Source: Methanobrevibacter sp.
GTDB taxonomy: Archaea > Methanobacteriota > Methanobacteria > Methanobacteriales > Methanobacteriaceae
Direction: 5' to 3'
Length of the DNA stretch: 64,000 nucleotides
NCBI RefSeq assembly: GCF_017410345.1
Contig: NZ_JAFQQZ010000021.1
Coordinates: 1-64,000, forward strand
Below the pieces are notes generated by a model that searched no databases, had not been told where the DNA came from, and saw nothing but the letters and a program-made list of their open reading frames with translations. Made by a program: the position numbers and the translations under genes. This document shows positions 8,859 through 16,125 of this stretch, in pieces; position 1 is the stretch's first letter, and each line of letters starts with the position of its first letter.

Positions 8859-8930
8859 ACAGGATTTACAATTAAAAAAATCTTTTTTTAAAATTCAAAT
8901 AATTGTTTTATTATTGTTCAACAGTCTAAA

Positions 8931-9332
8931 TTACTTATTTCTTGGTCCAAGTTGACTAACCGTATTATAGAACTCTTTCATGGTCCTTTGGAATTTTTCA
9001 CCTTCAGAAGCTGAAATCCATTCAAATCTGAATCGCTCCTTGTCAATTCCAAATTCCTCTATGATGTCTTTAGTCATCAATGCCCTTCTATTCCATTTGT
9101 AATTACCTGCATCATAGTGACAATCACCTATATGGCAACCGCCTACGAATACTCCATCGGCACCTTCTTTAAATGCCTTAAAGATCATAGAAGGATTGAT
9201 TCTTCCAGAACACATAACTCTTATAATACGCACATTAGGAGGATATTGCATACGTGCAGTACCTGCAGTATCAGCACCGCCATAACAACACCAATTACAA
9301 CAAAAACCTACTATTTTAACATCTTCTGCCAT
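8931..9332 (-). CDS. mvhD: MvhD/FlpD-like [2Fe-2S] electron-transfer subunit
   Basis: The ATG at 9332 is chosen because AGGAG lies nine bases upstream; a TTG nine bases earlier would sit directly on that site. The 133-residue protein matches MvhD, the delta subunit that carries electrons from F420-non-reducing hydrogenase, or from formate dehydrogenase, to heterodisulfide reductase HdrA. Conserved cysteines are seen in [11 protein letters not shown] near the N-terminus, the CSGRINP block and GCHIGDCHY in the middle. It follows the FdhB-like gene with only 15 bases between them, so it is part of the same operon. This arrangement points to an electron-input branch to Hdr rather than a stand-alone protein. 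Confidence 0.9.
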   Translation of the reverse strand: MAEDVKIVGFCCNWCCYGGADTAGTARMQYPPNVRIIRVMCSGRINPSMIFKAFKEGADGVFVGGCHIGDCHYDAGNYKWNRRALMTKDIIEEFGIDKERFRFEWISASEGEKFQRTMKEFYNTVSQLGPRNK

Positions 9333-9347
9333 AATATTCAACTCCTA

Positions 9348-10499
9348 TTAAAAGTCTTCTTTCATTGGACTGTATAATGGAGGCTTTTCATCCCCAATAC
9401 CTGCAAGATATCCAGTTTGGCTTTCGTATTTCTTTTGCAATTTATGGAATAGCTTAGATACTGGAATTTCCATTGGACATACGTCATCACATTGACCGCA
9501 ATTTATGCAGCTTGGACTCATATGAGATAATCTTACACCATGGAATCCTAATGGATCAGGAGGTGATTGCGGGTCATCCTTAAAGTAAGGCTTTTCAAGT
9601 TCACATTCATGACACCAGCAGATAGGACAAACGTCACGGCAAGCAAAGCATTTTATGCATTTGTTCCATTGGGCTTCCCATTCCTCAAGGGATAGGCCAT
9701 CATCCAATTGTTTGCCAACATTTCTATTACCCATCTTAATCATGATGTTTTCAACTTTGTCCCTCATTTCTAAAGCCTTTTCAGAAGGTGCCTTGGTTTC
9801 AATGAATCCTTCTGCAATAGCTCCATCAATTATTTCCTGACCTTTTTCAGTGTTGATTTCAACAAATGTCCAACCAGGTTCGCTACCCCAGTTACCACAT
9901 GCAATGTCAGCATTACGAGGAACTTTAAGTTCACATCTTTGACAGTTGTCACGACGTCCGTAACCTTCCTCTTCCAAGTCATCAATCTTGATTCCGATTT
10001 CTTCACCATCATCAAGCTCAATGATGAATTTACCTTTGTCAATTTCTTCCTTAACGACTTTAGAAGGGTCAACCTTATAGAATTTTTCGATCATTTCCTG
10101 TGCCATTTCTGGCCTTACTGTACCACCACAGTTCAAACCGACAGTGATGATCTTATCACCATCAATTCTGTGTCTTTTAACCAATTCATTAATAGCCTTT
10201 GCATCACATGGCTTAACTGCAACAGCTATTCTTTCATCAGCTAAAAAATCAGAAATCAAGTCACTTACCATTGTAGGTGCACAATGCAAGGAACCGCATG
10301 TTTCAATGACTTCTTCTGCACTGGTTAAAAGTCTTGGAACACCATCATAGACATCAATGCCCTTATTAAGAGTCAATACTCCATCAACCAGTTCATTAGC
10401 TAATAAATATTGAAAAATAGAACTTACTGCTCCTCCACATGCTCCACTATCAGTTATTTCATTAGCCTTACTTTTAGCAAGAATTAATTTTTCACTCAT
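9348..10499 (-). CDS. fdhB: Formate dehydrogenase beta subunit-like (F420-binding FrhB/FdhB family)
   Basis: The likely start is the ATG at 10499, preceded by GGTGATAAA; an in-frame ATG at 10526 would overlap the upstream gene. The 383-residue product has the FdhB/FrhB domain that binds FAD and F420 in the first part, with KPCDAKAI and GRRDNCQRC blocks. The C-terminal part is ferredoxin-like, with CIKCFACRDVCPICWC and CINCGQCDDVCP motifs at about residues 300-360. In true formate dehydrogenases this subunit passes electrons between the molybdopterin subunit and F420. Its alpha partner here is truncated, so the electron donor is uncertain. Confidence 0.88.
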   Translation of the reverse strand: MSEKLILAKSKANEITDSGACGGAVSSIFQYLLANELVDGVLTLNKGIDVYDGVPRLLTSAEEVIETCGSLHCAPTMVSDLISDFLADERIAVAVKPCDAKAINELVKRHRIDGDKIITVGLNCGGTVRPEMAQEMIEKFYKVDPSKVVKEEIDKGKFIIELDDGEEIGIKIDDLEEEGYGRRDNCQRCELKVPRNADIACGNWGSEPGWTFVEINTEKGQEIIDGAIAEGFIETKAPSEKALEMRDKVENIMIKMGNRNVGKQLDDGLSLEEWEAQWNKCIKCFACRDVCPICWCHECELEKPYFKDDPQSPPDPLGFHGVRLSHMSPSCINCGQCDDVCPMEIPVSKLFHKLQKKYESQTGYLAGIGDEKPPLYSPMKEDF

Positions 10500-10512
10500 T
10501 TTATCACCGATA

Positions 10513-11589
10513 TCAAGCAAGCTCATTGAATATTTCCATTTCGCTTATATTATCATTTTCACATTCAACAGATATGTCAAAGCATTGTTCCAGACCTTCA
10601 CAGTTAGTGAAAGTACCACATTTTTCCGCCCAGGATTTTCCAGGGAGAATGACATCTGAGAGTTGAGCAAAACGATTGTTTTCACTGGAAATATTTACAA
10701 TGAAACCTTTTCCTTTAATGTCATCTTCAGATATGTAATCCAATGGATTATCTTTAACGACAATAAGTACTTTAGAGTCATCAATAATGTTCTTTATCTC
10801 TCCTTCGTCCCATGAATCCAATCTGTTCATTGCACCTTTCATGTTAGGTGCATTGAAAACAGGCAATAGCTTTGCACCGGTATCGGCAGACAATGATTCC
10901 AATAATGCAAAGTCATCCTTGCAACAGATCTTGTTTGCAATGATTATTGAATTTTCATCCAAATTGCCTTTTACAGCATCTATCTTATCTTCAAGATGAC
11001 CGTCAAATTGAATGAATTCATCTGCATTCAAAGAAGTGATGGATTTTTCCACATCATCTAAATTAACGAGGCATGCGCCATTTTCTTTAGATATGACTAT
11101 TCTTCTAGCCAATAAAGGATTTTCCCTATAAATGTCCCCAATAGCCAATATGGTGTTTGCACTTGCTATATCATCATAGCTTGCTACATCAGCTGAGAAA
11201 TTAGGGAAGTTATATCCATAAAATCCTATTTTTTCACAACCAAAGCCATCAGCAAATTCTTTAATCTTATCAAGCTCTTCATTAGTGCTGTTACCGGAAC
11301 AGATAATGGCTAACTCACTTTTATCTATGGAAGCTAACTGGTCTTTAACAAGGTTTAAGACAGTTTCACAGTCAGATCCCTCAAGTTCGCCATTTTTCAC
11401 TATTGAAGGTTCCTCAATTTGATTATCAAATTGCAGGATGGAATTTCGACCGTTTAAACAATTTTTTCCTTCATTGATAGGATGTCTCTTATATGGATAG
11501 GTTCCAACTACTGCTCCATCTTTTGAAACAATATTCAAACCGCATCCTACAGAACATGAAGGACATATTGTATGTTTTATGTCTAACAT
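10513..11589 (-). CDS. Truncated formate dehydrogenase alpha-like molybdopterin oxidoreductase
   Basis: The 358-residue protein begins with the molybdopterin-oxidoreductase [4Fe-4S] pattern (Cys9, Cys12, Cys16 and Cys44), followed by the FdhA-like NEGKNCLNGR. It ends just after SWAEKCGTFTNCEG, a landmark that lies about two thirds along a full FdhA of roughly 680 residues. The C-terminal cofactor-binding domain is absent, as is the active-site Cys/Sec block of catalytic FdhA. It is therefore unlikely to oxidise formate as such, but may still carry an iron-sulfur cluster. It is the first gene of an operon with the FdhB-like and MvhD-like genes. It resembles the formate dehydrogenase-like (flp) clusters known in Methanobacteriales; that link is from memory and not tested. 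Confidence 0.75.
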   Translation of the reverse strand: MLDIKHTICPSCSVGCGLNIVSKDGAVVGTYPYKRHPINEGKNCLNGRNSILQFDNQIEEPSIVKNGELEGSDCETVLNLVKDQLASIDKSELAIICSGNSTNEELDKIKEFADGFGCEKIGFYGYNFPNFSADVASYDDIASANTILAIGDIYRENPLLARRIVISKENGACLVNLDDVEKSITSLNADEFIQFDGHLEDKIDAVKGNLDENSIIIANKICCKDDFALLESLSADTGAKLLPVFNAPNMKGAMNRLDSWDEGEIKNIIDDSKVLIVVKDNPLDYISEDDIKGKGFIVNISSENNRFAQLSDVILPGKSWAEKCGTFTNCEGLEQCFDISVECENDNISEMEIFNELA

Positions 11590-11654
11590 AAAATTCTATC
11601 TCCAAAATTTTATCAACCAGATATAAAAATATATCTTAATTAAAAATTATTCTC

Positions 11655-11693
11655 TTATTACTTAATTATCAAAATAATACGTTTTAGTAATAC
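11655..11693 (-). promoter_or_regulatory. Promoter-proximal GTAATAC motif cluster
   Basis: TTATTAC (11655-11661), ATAATAC (11674-11680) and GTAATAC (11687-11693) lie 66-104 bp upstream of the operon start. The outer two are inverted with centres 32 bp apart, the spacing also seen in front of the metal ATPase and nicotianamine synthase-like genes. Confidence 0.35.
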
Positions 11694-11770
11694 AATTTTC
11701 AAAAAAAGGAATGTAAAACCTTTTAAAATGAATATTATACCATAAACACTTAAATTTTAATAAATAAGCG

Positions 11771-11798
11771 AGTGTGATTAAAATAAAAAAATCACACT
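11771..11798. promoter_or_regulatory. 28-bp inverted repeat AGTGTGATT-N10-AATCACACT
   Basis: Two perfect 9-bp arms are separated by 10 bases of A+T. It could be an operator for a dimeric regulator or, less likely, a hairpin. It lies 182-209 bp upstream of the truncated FdhA-like gene. It has no sequence in common with the GTAATAC motif, so a second regulator is possible. Confidence 0.4.
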
Positions 11799-12142
11799 TT
11801 TTATATATTTAGTAATACTTATTTAAACATTTTGAAAAAATAGCTAAAATTTAAATCGATTAAAACGGATATTTTTAAAAAATAATTCCATATTTAAGTT
11901 AAAATTAGAATAAAAGATAAAATTGACAATAAAAGTTAATTTAATCCTTTAAAAATTCTCAATTTTAAAAAAGTAATAATTTTATTAAAAATAATTTTTC
12001 ATTATATAAAATTTAATCACTAAAAATAAATTTAAAGACTTTATTTATTAAAATTAAGATTAAATTAATCTATTTTAAGGAAATAATAAATTTTTAATTG
12101 TTTTTTTAGAAATAAAGCCAATTTTATTGGATATAAAAATTA

Positions 12143-12198
12143 GTAATACTTTTTTTAAAATTTGTATTAAGTAATACTTTTTTTACAATTCGTATTAT
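12143..12198. promoter_or_regulatory. Tandem 28-bp operator-like units GTAATAC-N14-GTATTA
   Basis: Unit 1 (12143-12170) and unit 2 (12171-12198) abut exactly, and 25 of 28 positions are identical. Each unit has GTAATAC at the left, a 14-base A+T spacer, and GTATTA at the right. The 21-bp centre-to-centre spacing of the arms is two helical turns, the geometry of ribbon-helix-helix tetramers such as NikR. The regulator's identity is an inference. Confidence 0.45.
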
Positions 12199-12313
12199 TG
12201 AAATAAGTGTGAAAAATAAGTGTAAAAATAAGTGTAAAAAATTAAAAAAAATGAAAAACTAAAAGGAGAAAATAGAATAAAAAAGTGAAAAGTGAAAAAT
12301 AATCTAAAAAGAG

Positions 12314-13270
12314 TTAATTAAACTCTTTAGCCAAATCAGAAATTATTTTTAGCTTTTCTTTTGCAATTGGAATATCCACTTTTCTAAGTCCACAATCAGG
12401 ATCAAGAAGCATATTTTCCTTGCCAACTGCTGCAATTCCCCTTTCGACCAAAGCTTTAACTTCCTCTTTGTCATCAACAGCATTTACAGCAGAATCAACA
12501 CAACCAAATCCTAATTTCTTGCCTTTAAGCAAATCAGCATTTCCTTCTAGAATGCCAATATTCACATTGTTTCCTGCAAATTCACAATCTAAAATATCAA
12601 TAGGAAACTTAGCAATATCCTTAAAGCATCCATCAAGATTACCGCAAACGTGCATTCCCATAGGCATTTCAATGCCATCGGTAAGGATTCCTATCGCTTC
12701 TTTTGCAACCTTCAAATCAACCATACCAGTAGATAAGAATGGCTCATCTATTTGAACATATTTTGCTCCAGCCTTCTCTGCTGACTCCACTTCACGTCTT
12801 AATGCATAAGCGCAATCAATGATAGCAGGATTTCGCTCCTTGTAAAATGATTCAACTCTTGAAGAGTGGACAATTGTGGAAGGTCCTGTCAACATAAGCT
12901 TGACTCCCTTTTTGCTTGCCTCATCCTCACTCATGTTCCTATCCTTAATCTCTTTTTTAAGGACATTTAGAGCAAATTTCAAGTCCTTGATCATTATATC
13001 AACTTGAGGGGCCCTTATCTTGGATACAATGACAGAGGAATTCATTTCATATGAGAATCCTGGAATATGCTTTACAAAGGAACCTACCATATCCCCTCTT
13101 GGCTGACCGTCCCCTATAATGTCTATTCCACAGTCCAATTGCAGTTTGACTGCCTCTTCAATAGCTATCTTATATGGATCATACAATCCAATTGAAGACT
13201 TTATCTTTTCACCAAGAGTTTCAGGTTCCTTCAAATCAATCCCAAAACTACCTACAACAGTTGTAATCAA
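12314..13270 (-). CDS. Archaeal core-MetE methionine synthase (methylcorrinoid:homocysteine methyltransferase)
   Basis: The 318-residue protein corresponds to the catalytic C-terminal half of MetE, as found in methanogens. There it transfers a methyl group to homocysteine to make methionine, using a methylated corrinoid or corrinoid protein instead of methyl-folate. The zinc ligands are visible as His207 and Cys209 in MHVCGN, Glu230 in ILDCEF and Cys293 in LDPDCGLR. The QIDEPFLS block near residue 173 is also typical. The likely start is a TTG at 13270 after GGTGATTAT, a pattern shared by prs and the shikimate kinase here. It is followed upstream by DUF1894 and DUF1890 genes on the same strand. 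Confidence 0.88.
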   Translation of the reverse strand: MITTVVGSFGIDLKEPETLGEKIKSSIGLYDPYKIAIEEAVKLQLDCGIDIIGDGQPRGDMVGSFVKHIPGFSYEMNSSVIVSKIRAPQVDIMIKDLKFALNVLKKEIKDRNMSEDEASKKGVKLMLTGPSTIVHSSRVESFYKERNPAIIDCAYALRREVESAEKAGAKYVQIDEPFLSTGMVDLKVAKEAIGILTDGIEMPMGMHVCGNLDGCFKDIAKFPIDILDCEFAGNNVNIGILEGNADLLKGKKLGFGCVDSAVNAVDDKEEVKALVERGIAAVGKENMLLDPDCGLRKVDIPIAKEKLKIISDLAKEFN

Positions 13271-13320
13271 ATAATCACCATCAATAAACTAAAATAATTA
13301 ATTTAAATCGTTAATATTAA

Positions 13321-13629
13321 TTAAACACCAATATCCATTGCTCTGACATCTGCAATTTCTTCTGGACTAATTGGAATTTTAATAGCTGCAGTTCCATGGC
13401 AAGGCTTGGTATAGGTAATCAATATTGTTCCTTCATCCTCATTGATTCCCACAGGTATTGGAGGAAGACCTATCAATCTTGCGCCTAAGACCTTATCACC
13501 CGGATTTACATGAATGATTTCCTTTGCATTCTCTTCAATGAGCTTATAGCATTGCTTGACTCCTGAACGTTGAACGAGTATTTCATAATCATCATTTTGT
13601 TGCAAATAAGTTTCTAAACAGAAAGACAT
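13321..13629 (-). CDS. DUF1894 family protein
   Basis: The 102-residue protein belongs to DUF1894, a small methanogen-specific family of unknown function. It is soluble, with no signal or membrane segment, and has Cys4 in the MSFCLE start and a KPCHGT block near residue 80. It lies 50 bases upstream of the core-MetE gene and 63 bases downstream of DUF1890, so the three genes probably form one transcript. The context suggests a role in methyl transfer or corrinoid chemistry, but this is inference. Confidence 0.8.
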   Translation of the reverse strand: MSFCLETYLQQNDDYEILVQRSGVKQCYKLIEENAKEIIHVNPGDKVLGARLIGLPPIPVGINEDEGTILITYTKPCHGTAAIKIPISPEEIADVRAMDIGV

Positions 13630-13692
13630 CTAATCACCATCCTTTCTTTAATAAATAGTTAAGTATAATTTATCTCCAATTAAAATTTTTCC

Positions 13693-14151
13693 TTATTCCT
13701 CTAAAGTTTTTAAATATTTGTCAAATCTTACCTTAATTGGATTTGGATTATGGAAAGCTCTTACAGCAATGATATCTGCATCAGTAGAGGATTCAACCAT
13801 ATCTGCAAATTCAGCCACTTCTTCTGCATCCCTTGAGAATACAAGAGCCAATGACTTGCATTTCAATATATGGTAATATGTTATGAAGAAAGTAGCTGCT
13901 GCATCCTTGTGAACGCAACCCACCAATAAGTCATAATCTCCTTCCTCAATCTCATCCAAACATTTTTCAATATCAACTCTTTTTTTAACGTAAACCCCTT
14001 CAGGATCTGAAATATCCAATATCTTTCCTGCTGCTGGATTGCTTGATACAGTAACATCATAGCCCATCTGATTTAATTTATATGAAGCATACAATCCAAT
14101 AGGAGTTTGTGAAGGAGCTTCAGGACATCCAAGTAAAACTAATGCTTTCAT
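13693..14151 (-). CDS. DUF1890 family protein
   Basis: The 152-residue protein belongs to DUF1890, another family nearly confined to methanogens. The start KALVLLGCPEAPSQTPIGLY and the alternating strands and helices suggest a Rossmann-like fold that could bind a nucleotide or corrinoid. The conserved LLVGCVHKDAAATFFITYY block near residue 92 contains cysteine and histidine. It is the first gene of the DUF1890-DUF1894-core-MetE set. The function is unknown. Confidence 0.8.
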   Translation of the reverse strand: MKALVLLGCPEAPSQTPIGLYASYKLNQMGYDVTVSSNPAAGKILDISDPEGVYVKKRVDIEKCLDEIEEGDYDLLVGCVHKDAAATFFITYYHILKCKSLALVFSRDAEEVAEFADMVESSTDADIIAVRAFHNPNPIKVRFDKYLKTLEE

Positions 14152-14324
14152 TTTATCACTTTAATAATTTTTAATTTTAATATTATTTCTTAAAATAATT
14201 AATCACTTTATATTTCTGTCAATAGTTATAAATAAAATTAATTAATATAAACAGCCAATATAATTTTATAAAAATAGAAAAATGGAATCTTAAAAAAGAA
14301 AAATCTATAAAAATAACGATTAAT

Positions 14325-14870
14325 ATGACAACTAAAAAATTTAAAAGAAATGACTTATGCTTATCCTTATGCGGATTGAACTGCAGTTTATGCCCTATGC
14401 TTATTAGAGGCGGATGCACCGGTTGCCGTGAAGGCAGTTCATGTTATAAGATTTGCGGTTTTGCACCTTGCAGCATTGAACATGGGAATATTGATTACTG
14501 CTTTGAATGTGAAGAGTACCCTTGTGAAAAGTATGATGGAGTTGACTTGCATGATTCTCTAATTTCACATAGAAATCAAAAGAAGGATATGGAAAAAGCA
14601 AAAAGGATAGGAATAGAGAATTACAGAAAAGAACAGATGCTAAAAAAAGAAATTCTTAATAAACTTTTAGCAGAGTATGATACAGGCCGTAGAGATGTAT
14701 TCTTTTGCTTAGCAGTTAATTTGCTTGAATTGGATGATTTAGAAATCATACTAAAAGAAGCAGATGAAAAGACTGTAAACATGAACTTAAATGATAAATC
14801 TGACTTTATGAAAAAAGCTTTAAATGAGTGTGGTGAAAAACGAAACATTGAACTGAAATTACGTAGATAA
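14325..14870 (+). CDS. DUF3795 cysteine-rich protein
   Basis: The N-terminal 75 residues carry about twelve cysteines, in the pattern CGLNCSLCPM, GCTGCREGSSCYKIC and CFECEEYPCEKY, which identifies DUF3795. This probably binds zinc or iron-sulfur clusters. The rest (residues 80-181) is charged and helical. The function is not established. It is transcribed away from the DUF1890 set and toward the zinc-ribbon genes. The start has no strong ribosome binding site. Confidence 0.75.
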   Translation: MTTKKFKRNDLCLSLCGLNCSLCPMLIRGGCTGCREGSSCYKICGFAPCSIEHGNIDYCFECEEYPCEKYDGVDLHDSLISHRNQKKDMEKAKRIGIENYRKEQMLKKEILNKLLAEYDTGRRDVFFCLAVNLLELDDLEIILKEADEKTVNMNLNDKSDFMKKALNECGEKRNIELKLRR

Positions 14871-14953
14871 TTAAATAAAAATAGAAATAAAGTAAAAATA
14901 AACTAAAAATGAAATAAAAATAAAGTGAGAATAGAAATAAAATAAATTGTTAA

Positions 14954-15091
14954 TTAGTCATCACTACTGCCACCATTATAAACAGAACCTGGTGCAAAAG
15001 GATCCAATGGATGAGTTCTCATCCAATATCCACAGTTCCAGCAACGACCATCACTATCCAATGGATAACCGCAAATCGGACAAATAAGCAT
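14954..15091 (-). CDS. 45-residue zinc-ribbon microprotein
   Basis: The frame encodes MLICPICGYPLDSDG and then RCWNCGYWM, so two CxxC knuckles 13 residues apart, with an acidic end. This is a minimal zinc ribbon. It sits 28 bases downstream of a similar small gene and is probably co-transcribed with it. Such proteins may bind nucleic acid or a partner protein; nothing more specific can be read from the sequence. Confidence 0.65.
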   Translation of the reverse strand: MLICPICGYPLDSDGRCWNCGYWMRTHPLDPFAPGSVYNGGSSDD

Positions 15092-15118
15092 AATAATCAC
15101 CTAAATAAATGAGCCTCT

Positions 15119-15253
15119 TCAAGGCAAGTATTCATCATTAAAATCATCATAGTCATAATCATCTCCACTGCCAAAATGAGCCATATATCCACATACCCAG
15201 CAGTTTCCTTCGTCGTCTAATTCACTTCCGCAAGCAGGACATAAACCATACAT
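15119..15253 (-). CDS. 44-residue zinc-ribbon microprotein
   Basis: The frame starts at an ATG after AGGGGGAATTTT and encodes MYGLCPACGSELDDEG, then NCWVCGYMAHF, ending in a stretch rich in Asp and Tyr. The two CxxC knuckles match those of its neighbour at 14954-15091. The pair looks like a duplication. The acidic tail is longer than in the neighbour. Confidence 0.65.
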   Translation of the reverse strand: MYGLCPACGSELDDEGNCWVCGYMAHFGSGDDYDYDDFNDEYLP

Positions 15254-15383
15254 AAAATTCCCCCTATTTTATAACTTGAATATTTTATTTAATAATTATA
15301 ATGATTATAGTTACATTTAAAGTTTTCTATATTTGTTTAAGAGGAAATAATACAAGAGACAATGAGATATAATAATCCATTAA

Positions 15384-15875
15384 TCAATACTTGCGAATAG
15401 AATAAAGCTCATCCCTATAGAACACATGATTATAATCCAATTCACAGTCAAGATTAGACAATTTATAAGGCATATCCCCCCTCTGATAAATCAACAGATC
15501 AGTAGCGCTGAAATCGCTTAACTCATAAATGACACCGTCGATAATCATCTGTTCTTCTTTAGTAAAATTAAACAATGGAATCTCTCTTAAGTAATATCTT
15601 TTGATTAGGTAATAATAGTAGGCCTCTTGCCTATAATACAAATTATGAGACCTTATCAGCTGATTCATAGTGTCATTGAAATGCTTTGGGACTATCCCGA
15701 TCCTTGATTTTAAATAAACTTCATTAGTCAATGATTCGCCGTATAATTCATAATAATTGAAGTCAATGAAATAGAGCAAAATTGAAATGATCGTTTTTCC
15801 AAGATTTTCCTTATGTGTGCAACGTGATATAATGTATAGTATAATTTTTATGTACTTTTCTTTTTTAAAATCCAT
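15384..15875 (-). CDS. Panacea/SocA (DUF4065)-like protein without an obvious toxin
   Basis: The start is set at the ATG at 15875; an earlier in-frame TTG has no better site. The 163-residue product has the hallmark of the DUF4065 (SocA, Panacea) domain: a helix ending in ISILLYFIDFNYYELYGESL, then KSRIGIVPKHFNDTMNQLI at about residues 70-90. In bacteria and phages, Panacea proteins often act as antitoxins with varied toxins. No toxin-like gene is adjacent here. The next genes downstream are two zinc-ribbon microproteins, 130 bases away. The role as an antitoxin is therefore open. Confidence 0.6.
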   Translation of the reverse strand: MDFKKEKYIKIILYIISRCTHKENLGKTIISILLYFIDFNYYELYGESLTNEVYLKSRIGIVPKHFNDTMNQLIRSHNLYYRQEAYYYYLIKRYYLREIPLFNFTKEEQMIIDGVIYELSDFSATDLLIYQRGDMPYKLSNLDCELDYNHVFYRDELYSIRKY

Positions 15876-16042
15876 ATTAAACACCAATCATTAATTCAAT
15901 AATCAAATAAACCAAATAAAATGATTCAAATTTAATATTGTAAATTAAAAAAGAGTAACCATATGAACACTATAATATTAGTTTCAACTTGCTATTAAAA
16001 GAAAAGAAAGAGCATATGAAAATTAATGGAAAACAATTAAAA

Positions 16043-16104
16043 ATATTTATATAATATAAAATTAAAAGGTACCTATAGAAAAATAATTTAAAGGTACCTT
16101 TAAA
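16043..16104 (+). promoter_or_regulatory. Promoter and twin GGTACC operators of the ABC exporter operon
   Basis: A TATA-like stretch (ATTTATATAATATAA) lies at about 16044-16058. It is followed by two GGTACC cores at 16068-16073 and 16093-16098, 25 bp apart. The second core is the centre of a perfect 18-bp palindrome, TTTAAAGGTACCTTTAAA (16087-16104). The likely transcription start falls between or within these sites, so binding would block transcription. The MarR-type gene at the end of the operon is the natural candidate regulator. Confidence 0.6.
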
Positions 16105-16125
16105 AAAAATTATGGAAATAAAATT

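Larger units (their letters stand above)
8193..8930. other. 738-base non-coding spacer
   Basis: No ORF with coding character is visible. It is strongly A+T rich, with long T runs between 8700 and 8790. It contains an exact GTATTAC at 8378-8384, an inverted pair of the motif at 8625-8646, and a hairpin near 8834-8858 that lies just downstream of the mvhD-like gene. The length is unusual for this window, where most spacers are 100-300 bases. Confidence 0.7.
11590..12313. other. 724-base regulatory spacer upstream of the formate dehydrogenase-like operon
   Basis: No gene is visible. The spacer lies between the stop of the core-MetE gene and the start of the truncated FdhA-like gene, both on the minus strand. 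It contains four exact GTAATAC copies (11687, 11812, 12143 and 12171), near copies at 11655 and 11674, a perfect 9-bp inverted repeat at 11771-11798 and a tandem 28-bp unit at 12143-12198. This density suggests a complex promoter, or an undetected small transcript. Confidence 0.6.
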
